This document shows positions 22,933-34,403 of a DNA stretch of 64,000 bases, piece after piece. Numbering within the stretch: the stretch's first letter is position 1; every line of letters begins with the position of its first letter. The translations under genes were made by a program, and so were the position numbers. This DNA comes from Ephemerocybe angulata. Its lineage: Eukaryota; Basidiomycota; Agaricomycetes; Agaricales; Psathyrellaceae. A model generated the notes under the pieces. That model was given only the letters and a program-made list of their open reading frames with translations, made no database searches and was not told the DNA's origin. The DNA lies in contig JAACJK010000010.1 in the NCBI GenBank assembly GCA_013368325.1, forward strand, positions 1-64,000, read 5' to 3'.

Positions 22933-24379
22933 ATGACTGTCCTGGATATTCTAGAGAAGGGCTTCATTCGCTTTCGCTCTTGGGTCAGCGTATTTGCAGT
23001 TCTGTATGCAGGACTAATCGCCCTCCTTTCTTTCCCATACTTTCAAGGACAGTGAGTGAGATTGTCCTTTGCGCGTCACCGTGAACAATCTGACGCGCAG
23101 TAGCTTGGTGTATCTCAATGCCGTCAAACTGCCATTCTTTGCAGATTTGACGACTCCGGAGAAGTATGGTCTGTCGCGTATGTACCATTAGCCACGTTAA
23201 ATCTCCGATGCGACTCGTTGACTTCGACTACAGCAAACAGGACTCTTAACTTCCATCTGACAACCCCTGACAACGAGTCCATCGGCGCTTGGTTCGTTTT
23301 GAACGACCAATACTATCAATCACTTCCGTCTATTCCAAGCGATTTGCAAGCGTATGTCAAGCCTGCTCTCAAGGACCGCCCGACCGTCCTCTTTTTTCAC
23401 GGAAATGCCGCGACACGAGCTTTCAAGGTCAGGGTCGCGATTTACAAGGCCCTTACATCGCGTTGGAATGTCAACGTACTGGCAATCGACTATCGAGGGT
23501 TTGCCGACAGCACCGGATCCCCTTCGGAAGAAGGCCTTACTCGAGACGCTCTTACTGCATGGGACTGGCTACTCTCGAACGGCGCCAAGGCCAACGACAT
23601 CCTCATTATGGGCCACAGCCTCGGAACTGGCGTGTCTTCCCAGCTCGGAGCCCTGTTGGGAAATGAGGGCACGAAGCCTAGAGGAATTGTCCTCCTTTCG
23701 GCGAGTAACAACATAGTTTTACACGCCTCGTCCAAACTGACATGGCTTCCGTAGCCTTTCTCAAGCATTCGCGAGGTCCTTGACTCGTACCACTTGTTTG
23801 GCATGGTACCCTTAATGAAACCTCTAGCCCTCTTACCGGGAGCTACTCGTACGTGAAGCTCTTGTCATAATGCCATTTTAGGTCTCAAGCACCGTCGTAG
23901 AACTCGTTAGCTGGGTGCTTGTCCACAAGTTTGACTCCGTGCGAGCCGTCCCAGTGAGTCACACTCCCCTCATAGAGGACGCAAGATTTGTGACTCACGC
24001 TAAATCTCTGCAGAATATCACAGCCTCTGTCCTCATCGCGCACGCAGAGGATGACTGGGATATTCCTGCCTCCCATTCCGACGTATTGTTCCAAGCCTAC
24101 CTGGAGCCCCATCTACCCGAGCTAGCTGTTCCGGACTTTGGGCCGAAGGTTCTCAGCGACGAGGAATGGGCGAAGCTTACTGCACAGCAAGTGGCACGAA
24201 AGGAGAAGCGGGCAACCCTTGTAGACCATACCGACATCCACAACTTTGGGTATGTGGATGAGTTCGAGGCCGGCGGGCAGACTGTCACATTGGTGAAGAC
24301 GCACGCCGGCGGTCATGACTATCTGCCTTTGCAAGAAGGGCTGCAGGACATCATCAAAAAGAAGTTCTCTGTCTTCTAG
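22933..24379 (+). CDS. ABHD12-like alpha/beta hydrolase, membrane-anchored lipase
   Basis: Probable monoacylglycerol or lysophospholipid lipase of the ABHD12/13 group. Exons 22933-23051, 23101-23177, 23234-23700, 23755-23852 and 23890-24379 give 416 residues. An N-terminal hydrophobic helix (WVSVFAVLYAGLIALLSFPY) suggests a membrane anchor. The hydrolase core shows the oxyanion block VLFFHGNAATRA, the nucleophile elbow GHSLGTG (Ser), the acid residue in HAEDDWDIP and the catalytic His in GGHDYLPL. The intron at 23701-23754 has a GC donor (GCGAGT) and its removal gives the expected LLSPFSSIREV. The last join is uncertain: the only splice that keeps frame is a 37-base intron (23853-23889), unusually short here, so an indel in the sequence is an alternative. 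Confidence 0.85.
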
Positions 24380-25525
24380 GAGAGCCGTAACCGAGGACTC
24401 CGTTAGATTTCTTCATCGAGCCTGCTCGAGGATCTAGACAAGATATCTAATAGGCCGGTTTTGACGAAACGAATGCCGAACCAGATGGAAATGAACTGCG
24501 ACGACGCGCACCTGGTGCTTCTGATCCCTGCACGATTCTGGGAGCATTCAACCAATATCAGGTCTCGCGCAAATGCAGCCAATGTACGTACCATCAAGAA
24601 TCTTGAGATTATCAATCATGGAATTTGTGTTATCGTGGTATCCGAGTCGGACGTTGGACGGTGAGCAAACATCTCCTCAATCCCTTCCTTTTACAAGGAG
24701 CTCAATTTCCATAGGTGGGCTGTTCAAATCTCTCCCACCTGATGTTGTGTGAGCAGGCTTGGTCCGCTAGAAGCTCCCCCATGCGTAGCAGCTTCTCTGT
24801 CTCTTGACGTGACAGAATCAACGGTATCGACTTCTCAATGGGGCGGCTACTCGCGAAGTTGGCGAAGGAAGGCAAAAAGCATGACAACTGGAGGACTGCC
24901 TATCTGATCTCGATGTTTTTGGGAGGAGTATTGGCTGCATAGAAACAGTTCACTTAAGTCAATTCTGGGGTTAGTATCTCTGATCATGATTCTCCTAGAG
25001 CTCTGAGAACTGGCAATGCTTACATAGATGGATGTATTTCTCTTTGAAATCAGGCCAGAGGAGGCCTGCTGCACCCGGAAATTACATCATTTCTGGATGG
25101 TGACGCTCCCCTGCAAAGCCCCTCCGCGGAGGAGGTGGAGGGCGGCCGTCTGGGCCGTCGAAACGCCTGTGACGGGACTGTCTTAAACTTCAGTCCACAT
25201 GATATACCTCGAAGTCCGTTCGGAATGGGCATTCTCGACGGTGTGCCTTTCTCAAATCTAATCCAAATTTGCTTTTGGAATAGCCTTAAGCTTGCTGCAC
25301 ATCAAAGATCACAGATAAGACATGGTGGACTAGTGTCCAACGTTCACGATGCCCAAGTAAGGCTCGTCTTTAGTCTTCGAATGACCTTCATGATCGCCAG
25401 GCGCCTAGCCGAACTGGATAATAGGGGGACCACGTGGTATGATGTCACCGAGGAGGACAGCTTCGAGGCGGGTGATTTTCGCTTGGCGAATATCTCTGTG
25501 TTGCTTCATCTCTGCTCCATGACTT
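24380..25525. other. Intergenic region upstream of the phytochrome gene
   Basis: About 1.1 kb without a recognisable gene. A 141-codon open frame (25135-25560, +) overlaps the phytochrome start but shows no motif, and I regard it as chance. The segment probably holds the hydrolase 3' end and the phytochrome promoter and leader. A missed 5' exon of the phytochrome cannot be excluded. Confidence 0.4.
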
Positions 25526-28500
25526 ATGCCTCTCGCCAACCACGAAAGCTCAGATTCTGAGTCTGCTCAAAGGTCATCGCAACCTTCCGCACCTCCGTCC
25601 TCTTTCGTTTATCCCGTCAGATCGCTTCTCACAGGCAAAATACAACCCGCGTCGGAAACTTCCAATCCATGTCCTCCATCTATCCCAGCCCCGACACGAG
25701 TCGTGCGACGAAGCTCCAGCAGCGATATCGGACAGGCGACGTTTACGCAACACGAAATCACGAGCGAAGGTGCTGCCTTGAACAAGGAACGAGCAGCGAA
25801 TTGCCTAGAATCGTCGTCAGACAGCATTGATGGGAAGCTCACCCTCCAAGACCCCGCTGTCGGACGGGGCTCGTCTCACAGTCATCATCATCCCAGAGAG
25901 AGGCTACGATCTCAAAGCGTCTCTTCCTCTGGGATCACTGTTGGCGAAGGGTCGAGCCTTGAAACCGGAACAGCGAAGCGAAAGAAGAAGTCGAAGTCGA
26001 CGAGATCGCGACACAACTACCGCCATTTTCCAGCCGACGATGCCAGATTACCCCGTTCTTTCTCGATGGCCCTTTCTCGACCTGGCGAACCTTCGTCCCA
26101 ATCCATTGAAAACCCGGTCTATACCTCTCTAGGTGAAAACATTGTGGACCCATTCACCGCTGAGTCGGATGCGATCAAGAACTCGCCATTACCCCTAGTA
26201 GCAGCCCCAGCGCTTGCTGCAACGAGCGTCTCACTTCTGCCGACTCCTCCCGCCCAAACACACACTACGTCACCCTGGGACGAGATCGACACAGCAAAAG
26301 TCAAAGATAACGCGACTGGACCACCCAGCCCTCAAGATCCTACCAGCGAACTTCTGTCCTCAACATGCACTCCTCCGACCCCGCAGGCTCAAGACACCGC
26401 GGATTCTCTAACAAGCTCCAACTCTCCGAATGACGGACAGGACAAGGAGGTCAATGAAGAAAACATCATGCCCTTTAACCTTTCAGAGTACGGGTTGGTA
26501 CATCTGCCACCTCTCCCAAGCTCCCGCTCCAATAGCGAGCAGTGTAGTTCTCCGAAACCTGGAGGGTCAGACAAGTTTTACTCCGTGAGCTCCAGAATAT
26601 CTCCATCTGCTTCCAGCCAGTCCAGCTCCTACAACGGCGAACTCAGTAAGCGACTACGGCGCCAAATTGGTGGCTTGAAGTCCAATGTTGGATCCGACCC
26701 AGCATCAAGCAGGAGCCGCAAGGCTGGCACTAGCGACTCTTCGCGTATATCCAATTCGGGCTCCGATAATAGCCAAGGCCCACTTGTTACATTACAGTTC
26801 AAACACGTTGAGGACGTGGATGGGCATCATGTTATCGTTGGGAGAGAGGGGCAGTTACAACGCTGCGAAGATGAGGTATCTTGCCAATGCATTGTTTGCT
26901 GGCGGTCTGTGCTGATCTGTCTTGTCAGCCAATCCATACGCCAGGTTCAGTTCAGGGATATGGAGTTCTTATTGCCGTTCAAGATATTGACGGGACGTTG
27001 CTTCTCGTTCGTCAAGTCTCAGAGGTGAACTTTGTCAACGGCAAGGAGGAATTGGTGCTTACATTAAAATCAGAATTCGACCGAGCTGCTGGGAATGCCT
27101 CCCAACTATCTCTTCTCCCTGGACTGCTTTACGGACGCCCTCCCAGACGAGCAAGTCGATGCTTTCTGGGACAACATCAACTTCTTATTGGAACCCGGCC
27201 ATAATCTGGACGAAGACAATAACTCCCCTCATGTCTTTCTTCTCTCTGGCTGGGGGGCTCCAGGTTCTGCATCGCCTGACGATCCTGGCGCTCGCGACGG
27301 ACGCCGGGTTTGGTCCTGCTGGTGCGCAGTGCATCGCAGTGAGAATCTAGGCAGCGATGCACCTGGACCTATTGTTATCGAATTGGAACTTGAAAAAGAT
27401 AGGCTCAACCCTCTTTATCCTTTGGTCCCCGAACAGATTCCTCAAAGCCGCCCAACCAATGCTACAGATACCACGCGTCCTCCACCCCCTGGTCGAGCGT
27501 CTCCTTCAGATTCTATTTCAGATGGATCGACTCGTGTGGGCTCTGCCTCCGAAACCACCGCCCCCTCTCCCATGCCTACCGATGCTTCTGGTTCCAATAC
27601 GCTATGGGGGTTGGAAGGCGACGATGAATGGACTCCAGAGCCGGGCGCGATATTGGAGAGTACAACATCGTTTTCAAAACCGATACCAGCCCTGGAACGA
27701 CTGCGTCATATGTCTCGGTCTGGCGTTTCTTCAATGCCGAACGAAGATACTACAGAGGGTTCGCGGGCCCAAAGACGTGCGCGGCGGCAAAACGGGCGCG
27801 GAAGTGCAGCCGTAGGGATGATGGATGTTTTCGCTGTTATGACCCAAATCAATGATCAGCTGGGGGCGGCCACGGAATTGGAGATGTTCTTGAAGGTGGT
27901 GGTCGGCGTCATCAAGGACTTGACTCAGTTCCACAGGATCATGGTTTATCAGTTCGACGAAAGCTGGAATGGCCAAGTCGTGGCCGAATTGGTGGATTGG
28001 AATATGTCCCATGATTTGTTCATGGGTTTGCATTTTCCGGCGGCGGACATACCTGCCCAAGTAAGATTTCTCGTATCGTTGGACCTTCTAACTGCTTATC
28101 GAGTCTTATTGTTGGAAGGCCCGAGATCTCTATGCAATTAGTGGGTTCCATCGGCTCATCAAAAGGCTTTTTTGGTGCTCATCGACGCTCAGACAAGGTC
28201 CGACTGCTTTATGACCGCTCACAGCCTACGGCTAGAATAGTGTGTCGTTCTAAGGAAGACCTAGATACCCCTCTGGTGAGTCTTCTCCCTTTTACCCCTG
28301 CTCCAAAGCTGGGCTGACGTGAGTAGAATATGACGCATTCCTATCTTCGGGCGATGAGCCCTATACACATCCAATGTACGAATATGTCTTGTAATCGTTC
28401 CCTCGAGGCTAAGGCGTGCCCGCAGATTTGGAGAATATGGGTGTCCGAGCCTCTATGTCCATCGTGAGTTACGCTGTACCACTGCCCCTCGTGCATTAGC

Positions 28501-31445
28501 TGACATCGTACCAGTCCATTCTATCCTTCGGTCAGCTGTGGGGCTTAGTGACGTGCCATTCGTACGGCGCCCATGGCATGCGGGTCTCCTTCCCTGTCCG
28601 GCAGATGCTCCGACTTCTGAGCCAGTCTATCTCGAAGAATATTGAGCGGTTGAGTTATGCTCAACGTCTCCACACACGCAAATTGGTATGTAAACGCTAC
28701 TGCGAAGTTGATTCTAATTAAAATATGTATTGTAGGTCAATACTCTCACTTCAAACACGCACCCAGTACGCTTTCATGCGCGGTTGTATCGTAACGATGG
28801 CAACTAACCCATCTCCAAAAGACTGGCTACATTGTCAGCAATGCCGACGACCTTCTTGGACTCTTCGACGCCGATTTCGGTATCCTTGTTATCGGGGAAG
28901 GCGCCAAGATTTTGGGACCGAATCAGAACGGCCAGGAGATCTTGATCATGGCCGAATACTTGCGGTTGAAGCAATTCAAGTGGGTCTTCCTATCGGTTCC
29001 TTCATTTTCTTACCTGAACTTTCTTTAGTACGATACAAGCCTCACAAGCGGTCGCCAACGACTATCCCGACCTAAGATTGACGACAGGTAGTCTACATTC
29101 TACATCCCAAGCTGTACGGCGAGGAACTAACCACATGGAAATCAGGCTTGGAAGTAATTGCTGGACTGCTGTATGTTCCTCTGTCAAGGGATGGGAGGGA
29201 TTTTATCGCATTTTTGAGGCGTGGTCAACCTCGGCATGTCAATTGGGCCGGGAAGCCGTTCAAGGATAAGGTGGAAGGCTCTCTTGAGCCACGGAAGTCC
29301 TTCAAGATGTGGTCAGAGACAGTGGCCGGTAGATGTCGTACGTGGACGGATGAGCAGCTAGAAACTGCTGGAGTTCTTGCGTTGGTATACGGGAAGGTGA
29401 AACGGGCTTTGCAATTTGCGTAAGAGTGTAGTTAACGTCATTTTTCAGTTTATTGAAGTGTGGAGACAGAAGGAGAGCGCTTTGGAAACCACGAAGCTAA
29501 CCAACTTGCTTCTATCCAATGCCAGTCATGAAGGTCAGACTTCTGACATCTGCATCTCTGTTATAAAATGCTCAATGTTCCCTTCTCTCAGTACGAACGC
29601 CTTTGAATCACATTATCAAGTAAGTGGAGGGGTCAGGAATCGCAGCAGAACTAAGCTCATTCTCGTACAGCTATCTAGAAATGGCTATGAACGGCAGCTT
29701 GGATGGAGAGACCCGCGAAAACCTCAAACGTTCACATGCCGCATCGAAGGGCTTGCTATTTACTATCAACGATCTCTTAGTACGTGTTACAATCCATGCA
29801 TCCTGAAGTAGCACGCCTGACCAGCCTGTGTAGGACCTTACACGTCTCGAAAGTGGAAATGAGACATCATTCAATGAGCCATTTCACCTTCGTCAGGCGA
29901 TTGAAGAAGCGACGGCCGTTTATCGCCGGGAGGCGGGAAGACGAGGCCTCGAATTCAAACTGGAAGTCGACGAGGTCCCAATGTATGTCATTGGCGATTC
30001 GAAGAAGATGTGCACGGTTGTTCAAAATCTAATCGCGAATGCTCGTGCGTGGTTTCCTTGAATCCTTCATCATCTGGGCTAATGCAATGCTATCCAGTCA
30101 AGTACACCTCCAAAGGCTCTATCAAAGTTCAGTGCTCAACCTATGGGGAACCGGAAGGGCTACGGAGGGAAAACCAAATGGTCATCCAAATCGTCGTGGC
30201 AGACACGGGCTGCGGAATCGAGCCGGCCAAGCTCGAGAGCATCTTCCGAGAATTTGAGCAAGTGGAGTCAACCGAGGGCAAGGGCGAGCCAGCAGGCGTT
30301 GGCCTTGGTCTAGCTGTTGTTGCTCGTATAGTCGAGCAATTGGGCGGGCAACTGAGGGTTGACTCCGTTGTTGGGGATGGCAGTCGATTCTCATTCTTAA
30401 TTCCACTATCACTGTGTGAAAAGGAGGGGCAAGAGGACCCAGGGAATGACTCTGTGTCTGACTCTGGGGACTCATCTAAAGTCTCTCTCCATTCAAGCAT
30501 GCGGTCTGGAGGTTCAGAGATCGATGAACTTGTGGAAGCACTTTCATCTAGCCCTCTAGCGTCATCCGTTCCCGGAGGGACGTCGGAAACGGGCGGTACC
30601 GAATCGTTCAGGGGTAGTTACCTATTGCCATCCTCGCATCCTATTCGCCCCGTCAAGGTCGATCCCTTCGCGGACAAGGAAAGGGACGCTGCTGATGGTG
30701 CTGCTTTACGCACTCCCTCTGCCAAAAACGAATCTTCAACTCCAGGGTTCTTTTTGACTCGGTCTCCTTCCGCGCCCAAGGCTGAGCCTCGGGGGCCACC
30801 TACCCCCACAGGTCTGAGGGTACTCATTGTAGAGGTGGGACATGTTCCGGGGCTTTTTTGCAGATACTGACGACCTTTTTTCAGGACAATGAAATAAACC
30901 GATTCATACTCGGGAAACGGCTCACCATGAGCGGCCATACTGTGGTGAATACCACGAATGGCCAAGAAGGAGTGGAAATGATCGAGAGTGATCAAGCCTT
31001 TGATATCGTCTTCATGGATATCCAGTGGGTTTGCTTTCATCTCCTAGAGGATAGCTTGTACTTACGGTTGTTCAGAATGCCGATCCTCGATGGGTTTCAG
31101 GCCACCCAGCGCATCCGTGAAGCCGAGGAACGATTGAAAACCTCCAGGAGCGCCCCATCCCCGCGACACTCGCAGAAACAGAATGGAAGGATCCCTATCT
31201 TCGCCGTATCTGCCTCGTTGCGGGAAAGTCAAAGGGAGGAGTTGATGCGCTACGGCATGGATGGATGGATTTTGAAGCCGGTTGACTTCAAGAGACTCAA
31301 AATAATCATGCAGGGCATCCTTGATCCTATACAACGGGACAAGGATATCTATCAGCCTGGATGCAACTGGGAGTCTGGAGGATGGCTTGGCCCTCCGATC
31401 GCTGGCGAGCTCGATTCCACTGGTTGTCTAACACCCGCTGCATAA
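25526..31445 (+). CDS. PHY1: Fungal phytochrome hybrid histidine kinase
   Basis: Red/far-red light receptor kinase of fungal hybrid kinase group VIII. Nineteen exons in phase give 1657 residues. Residues 1-445 are a Ser/Pro-rich extension. C447, just before DE|PIHTPGSVQGYGVLIA, is the expected biliverdin-attachment Cys at the PAS entry. The GAF domain has HFPAADIPAQARDLYAI, then RLLYDRSQPTARIV and MRVSFPVRQML. A PHY region follows (SNADDLLGLFDADFG). The kinase shows H1125 in SHEVRTPLNHII, the N box VVQNLIANALKYT, G1 VADTGCGIEP and G2 GVGLGLAVV. A Ser-rich linker leads to the receiver with D1533 in DIVFMDIQMPILDGF and Lys in ILKPVD. Tiny exons (28119-28140, 22 bases; 29592-29619, 28 bases; 28736-28765, 30 bases) are needed to keep conserved blocks. 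All catalytic residues expected for light sensing, autophosphorylation and phosphorelay are present. The likely partner is Ypd1, encoded at 57611-58413. Confidence 0.94.
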
Positions 31446-32555
31446 TCAGGGTTCACTGGGCCCGACCATCTTGACAGAACATTCTAAATAGCTGCTGACA
31501 CCACGGACATAAAGACACGACGTGGCGTTCCCAATCTCTAGCATTCTATCCTCATCTTATAGTTCCATATCTGTGGCTCAATAAAGGTTACCTGCGCGTC
31601 ATGGACTCGAAGACACAGCGCGAGGTATTCATTCTATCTATATTCACCTTTCTCTATTCAAACACGTATATCTCATTTCGATGCACAAGGCAGTTGTAAC
31701 AGTATGTACAGCACTCGAGGTTTTCTGGCTACTCTTCGTTGCATTTATAGCATTTACTTTCGGGTTCGCGGTGTCTGGGCAAAATGGAGGGCTTCGTAGT
31801 TATCTTCTTCTCACTGCTGTCGTTGTAGTCACCTCACTCACTTTTTTCTTTGAATTCGGTTTTTACGTGCCATATAAATGTGACTTTTTCTGTTCCGGTA
31901 TGGGTATTGCACTCATTGCATCGATGTACGCACATAACTTGCAAGTCTCATTCTTGTCCTGATACACCCCCACGTTTCTACGATTCTAAATGTTGAACAC
32001 CTCTCTCTCTCTCTTGACCCTTGCTTTGGTATACTATAGAGTATTATTTATTGTAGGGACTTCAGCTCTCAAAGACTGTATTACACGTTATGTATGAAGC
32101 GCTTGTCATGCTCTCACTCCGCTCCTACATTGTGCCGGGACTTGCACAGCTACCATAGCCGCACCAAGCTTGCACAAGGTTCAGATCCCGAATATTCATT
32201 CAAAGCTGCTGTATGTTATTAGGCCAAACGCTTACTCAACGGTGAGGCCGAGGTAGATTCCAGATGAAACTTGACTAATAAATAATTAGGATATGTCTAT
32301 ACGACCGGTAGATGGCCACTTGGTCTGGGAGTTGCAGTTGCAAGGAAAGCTGGATGATGCAGCCAGTTCCTAGAAAGCAACACGAAAGGAGCGGAAGCGA
32401 TGGTGTCCGAGTCCTGTAATGAATACGTATGCATAACAAGTATGTCCGTGGGTGTCGTATGAGGGAGAAGTTGAAAATGAGCGACATGCCCTTCGTGAAT
32501 AGTGTGTAAAGGGCGACGGGGCTGATGCTGAAGGGCGGGGTTGCGAAGTGATGAA
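31446..32555. other. Convergent intergenic region between phytochrome and GT61 gene
   Basis: About 1.1 kb between two stop codons. It holds a short CT-dinucleotide run (near 32000) and one 93-codon frame (31681-31961, +) with two hydrophobic spans (FWLLFVAFIAFTFGF and LLTAVVVVTSLTFFF). That frame has no neighbours or family signature, so I do not call it a gene, though a small membrane protein is possible. Confidence 0.4.
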
Positions 32556-34287
32556 TTAGTCGTCCAGCTCGCTCACTAGGGTCAGCCTTTCGACGCATAG
32601 GCGAGCAACCGTGTCTGCATCAATAGGTATTGAGTTTCCTTGGAAGCCATCGACGTATTGAGGTAGTGGGAGGGCAGGACTCGTAAAGTATCTGTCACAA
32701 TTATTAAAAACCGCGCCGAGAGGCGAGAATGGTCAGGTACGTACTCGTTATTCCAGAAGCCATAATGTACCATGCCAAGGGCCCGCGCTGTGTACTCGTA
32801 ATCGTGCGCAAAGCCTTTAGGGTAGAAGAACTCCATCACAGTAGCACGGGGGGAAGGTTTCATCCAAAGCAGCGATGTCAACCCATTTCCGTGCACACCC
32901 ATCAGAATCTGCAGAGGCAGAGGCAGTTAGAGAAGAAGTTATCTTTGTCAGACAAACGACATACCGTGGTACGGGCAGCCAGCCTGATTTGCTCCACTCT
33001 TGACATATCTTCGGCGTTGACGATGTTCACTTCGAATCCGTGCTCTTGCTCTAGCTCACGGAGCTTCGTAACGAGTCTGTCGTGGTCTTCAGGTTTCAGC
33101 ATGCGACGGCCCCAGTTTTGGCGCGAGATGTAAGTAATGACGGGCTTGACCGTCGTGCCACCCCCAACGCTTGGATCGAGACCAGCGAATTGGACAACAT
33201 TGTTTCTGATAGGCATCCACCAGTTGACGCTCCCGGGAAGCCCAAATGCCGCCGCCGCTGTTCGCTGATACCGTTGATAGTTGTGGGACAGCATCGCAGC
33301 AGAACGATCCGCGAGCAGCACTCGGTCGAACACGAAGGGGCGCCCCATTTCTATTCTGTCTTTCCAGTCATCGATGAATTCCATGGTTGCCGATGGGAAG
33401 GATGACCGCACGACCCATTCGTTCATTGAGGCATAATCGCGCCAGTGGGCAGCATCCAAACGGTTGAAGAATAGGCGTCGGAACGGAGGAAGGGTAGAAT
33501 TTCCCTCTGCCGTAATGTAAGGGTCGAGGGAGGAGTAAGCTCGCCAGGCTCCAAACCATAGTTCTGCGGACCAATGATAGTAGTGGGTGATGCTATGAAA
33601 GGACGTTCAGCGCGGTGTTCACAGATAACGGTCGTGGTTGGGGCTGACGCACAATTGGGGCGGATCGTTCACGAAGAACTGGATACCAAATTAGTATAGC
33701 AGCCTAGATGGAAACGGATGCAAGAGACTTACATTGACGCCATCTATGAGTTGCGCTCCGGTTCCAAACAATCTCCGAGCCTCCTGGCTGTTGATCACCC
33801 TGATGTCCTCGTCCGTTGGCGAACGAGATTCTTCCGCCTTTGCCCCTGGGTCCACCCAAATCCCTTTCGAATAGATGAATTGCACGTCGGGTATTGTTGC
33901 AGCCTCGTCAGAGACGATGTATACGACGCCCTTGTAGAAGTACAATCTGTCAAATATCGTCCATCCTATAAAGTAGCGCCCTTAAGCCAATGCCCATCCT
34001 TGCCAAACACGCCGCCGTGACGCACCTGGTACATGCGAAACAATCTTCGTTTGTGGGACGGGATCCGTATTCCAAGAGAGCCTTGCCTTGAATGGCTGCC
34101 GTGTGTCGTCTATTAGGACTGTACTGAGCTGTGTTTCATTGCTATGGCCTGCCGCAGTTGAATGCACGGAGAGGGTTGGGGAAAGAAGCTGTCCTGGTGA
34201 CGAGCGGAAGTTGTTCACAAGTAAGAAGAAAGATAAAAGAAAGACGACGATGAAGATCTCCCGTTTAGTGGGGGCCGCTGGGGCCAT
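32556..34287 (-). CDS. GT61-family glycosyltransferase, type II membrane protein
   Basis: Golgi-type glycosyltransferase of family GT61, which includes plant xylosyl/arabinosyltransferases and EGF-domain O-GlcNAc transferase; the fungal acceptor is unknown. Six exons (34287-34026, 33965-33733, 33678-33653, 33592-32965, 32908-32746 region ending at 32745, 32691-32556) give 482 residues. A signal anchor (EIFIVVFLLSFFLLVNNF) follows a short basic N-terminus. The family core includes HYYHWSAELWFGAWRAY, ITYISRQNWGRRML and the hallmark ILMGVHGNGLTSLLWM, then EFFYPKGFAHDYEYTARALG. The third exon is only 26 bases. The C-terminus (DADTVARLCVERL) is normal for fungal members. It is followed closely, on the same strand, by the upstream gene CWF19: only 116 bases separate the CWF19 stop from this start, so its promoter must be short or overlap that gene. 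Confidence 0.88.
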
Positions 34288-34403
34288 GAGGGAAGGGGAC
34301 AAGCGGCGAAGGTGAAGGTTTGGAGGAGAATAGGATTTCCGGCCTTGTCACATATGTAATACATTTCACACAAGAGTGCTACGTCTATTTATAGATCATC
34401 AGG

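Noticed and set aside
25135..25560. 141-codon frame overlapping the phytochrome start
   Set aside because: Ends inside the first phytochrome exon in another frame and shows no motif.
31681..31961. 93-codon frame with two hydrophobic spans
   Set aside because: Possible small membrane protein, but isolated, without family or splice support; kept only as a note in the intergenic entry.
32170..32195. GGTTCAGATCC string resembling a tRNA B box
   Set aside because: No A box, anticodon arm or pairing acceptor stem could be drawn around it.
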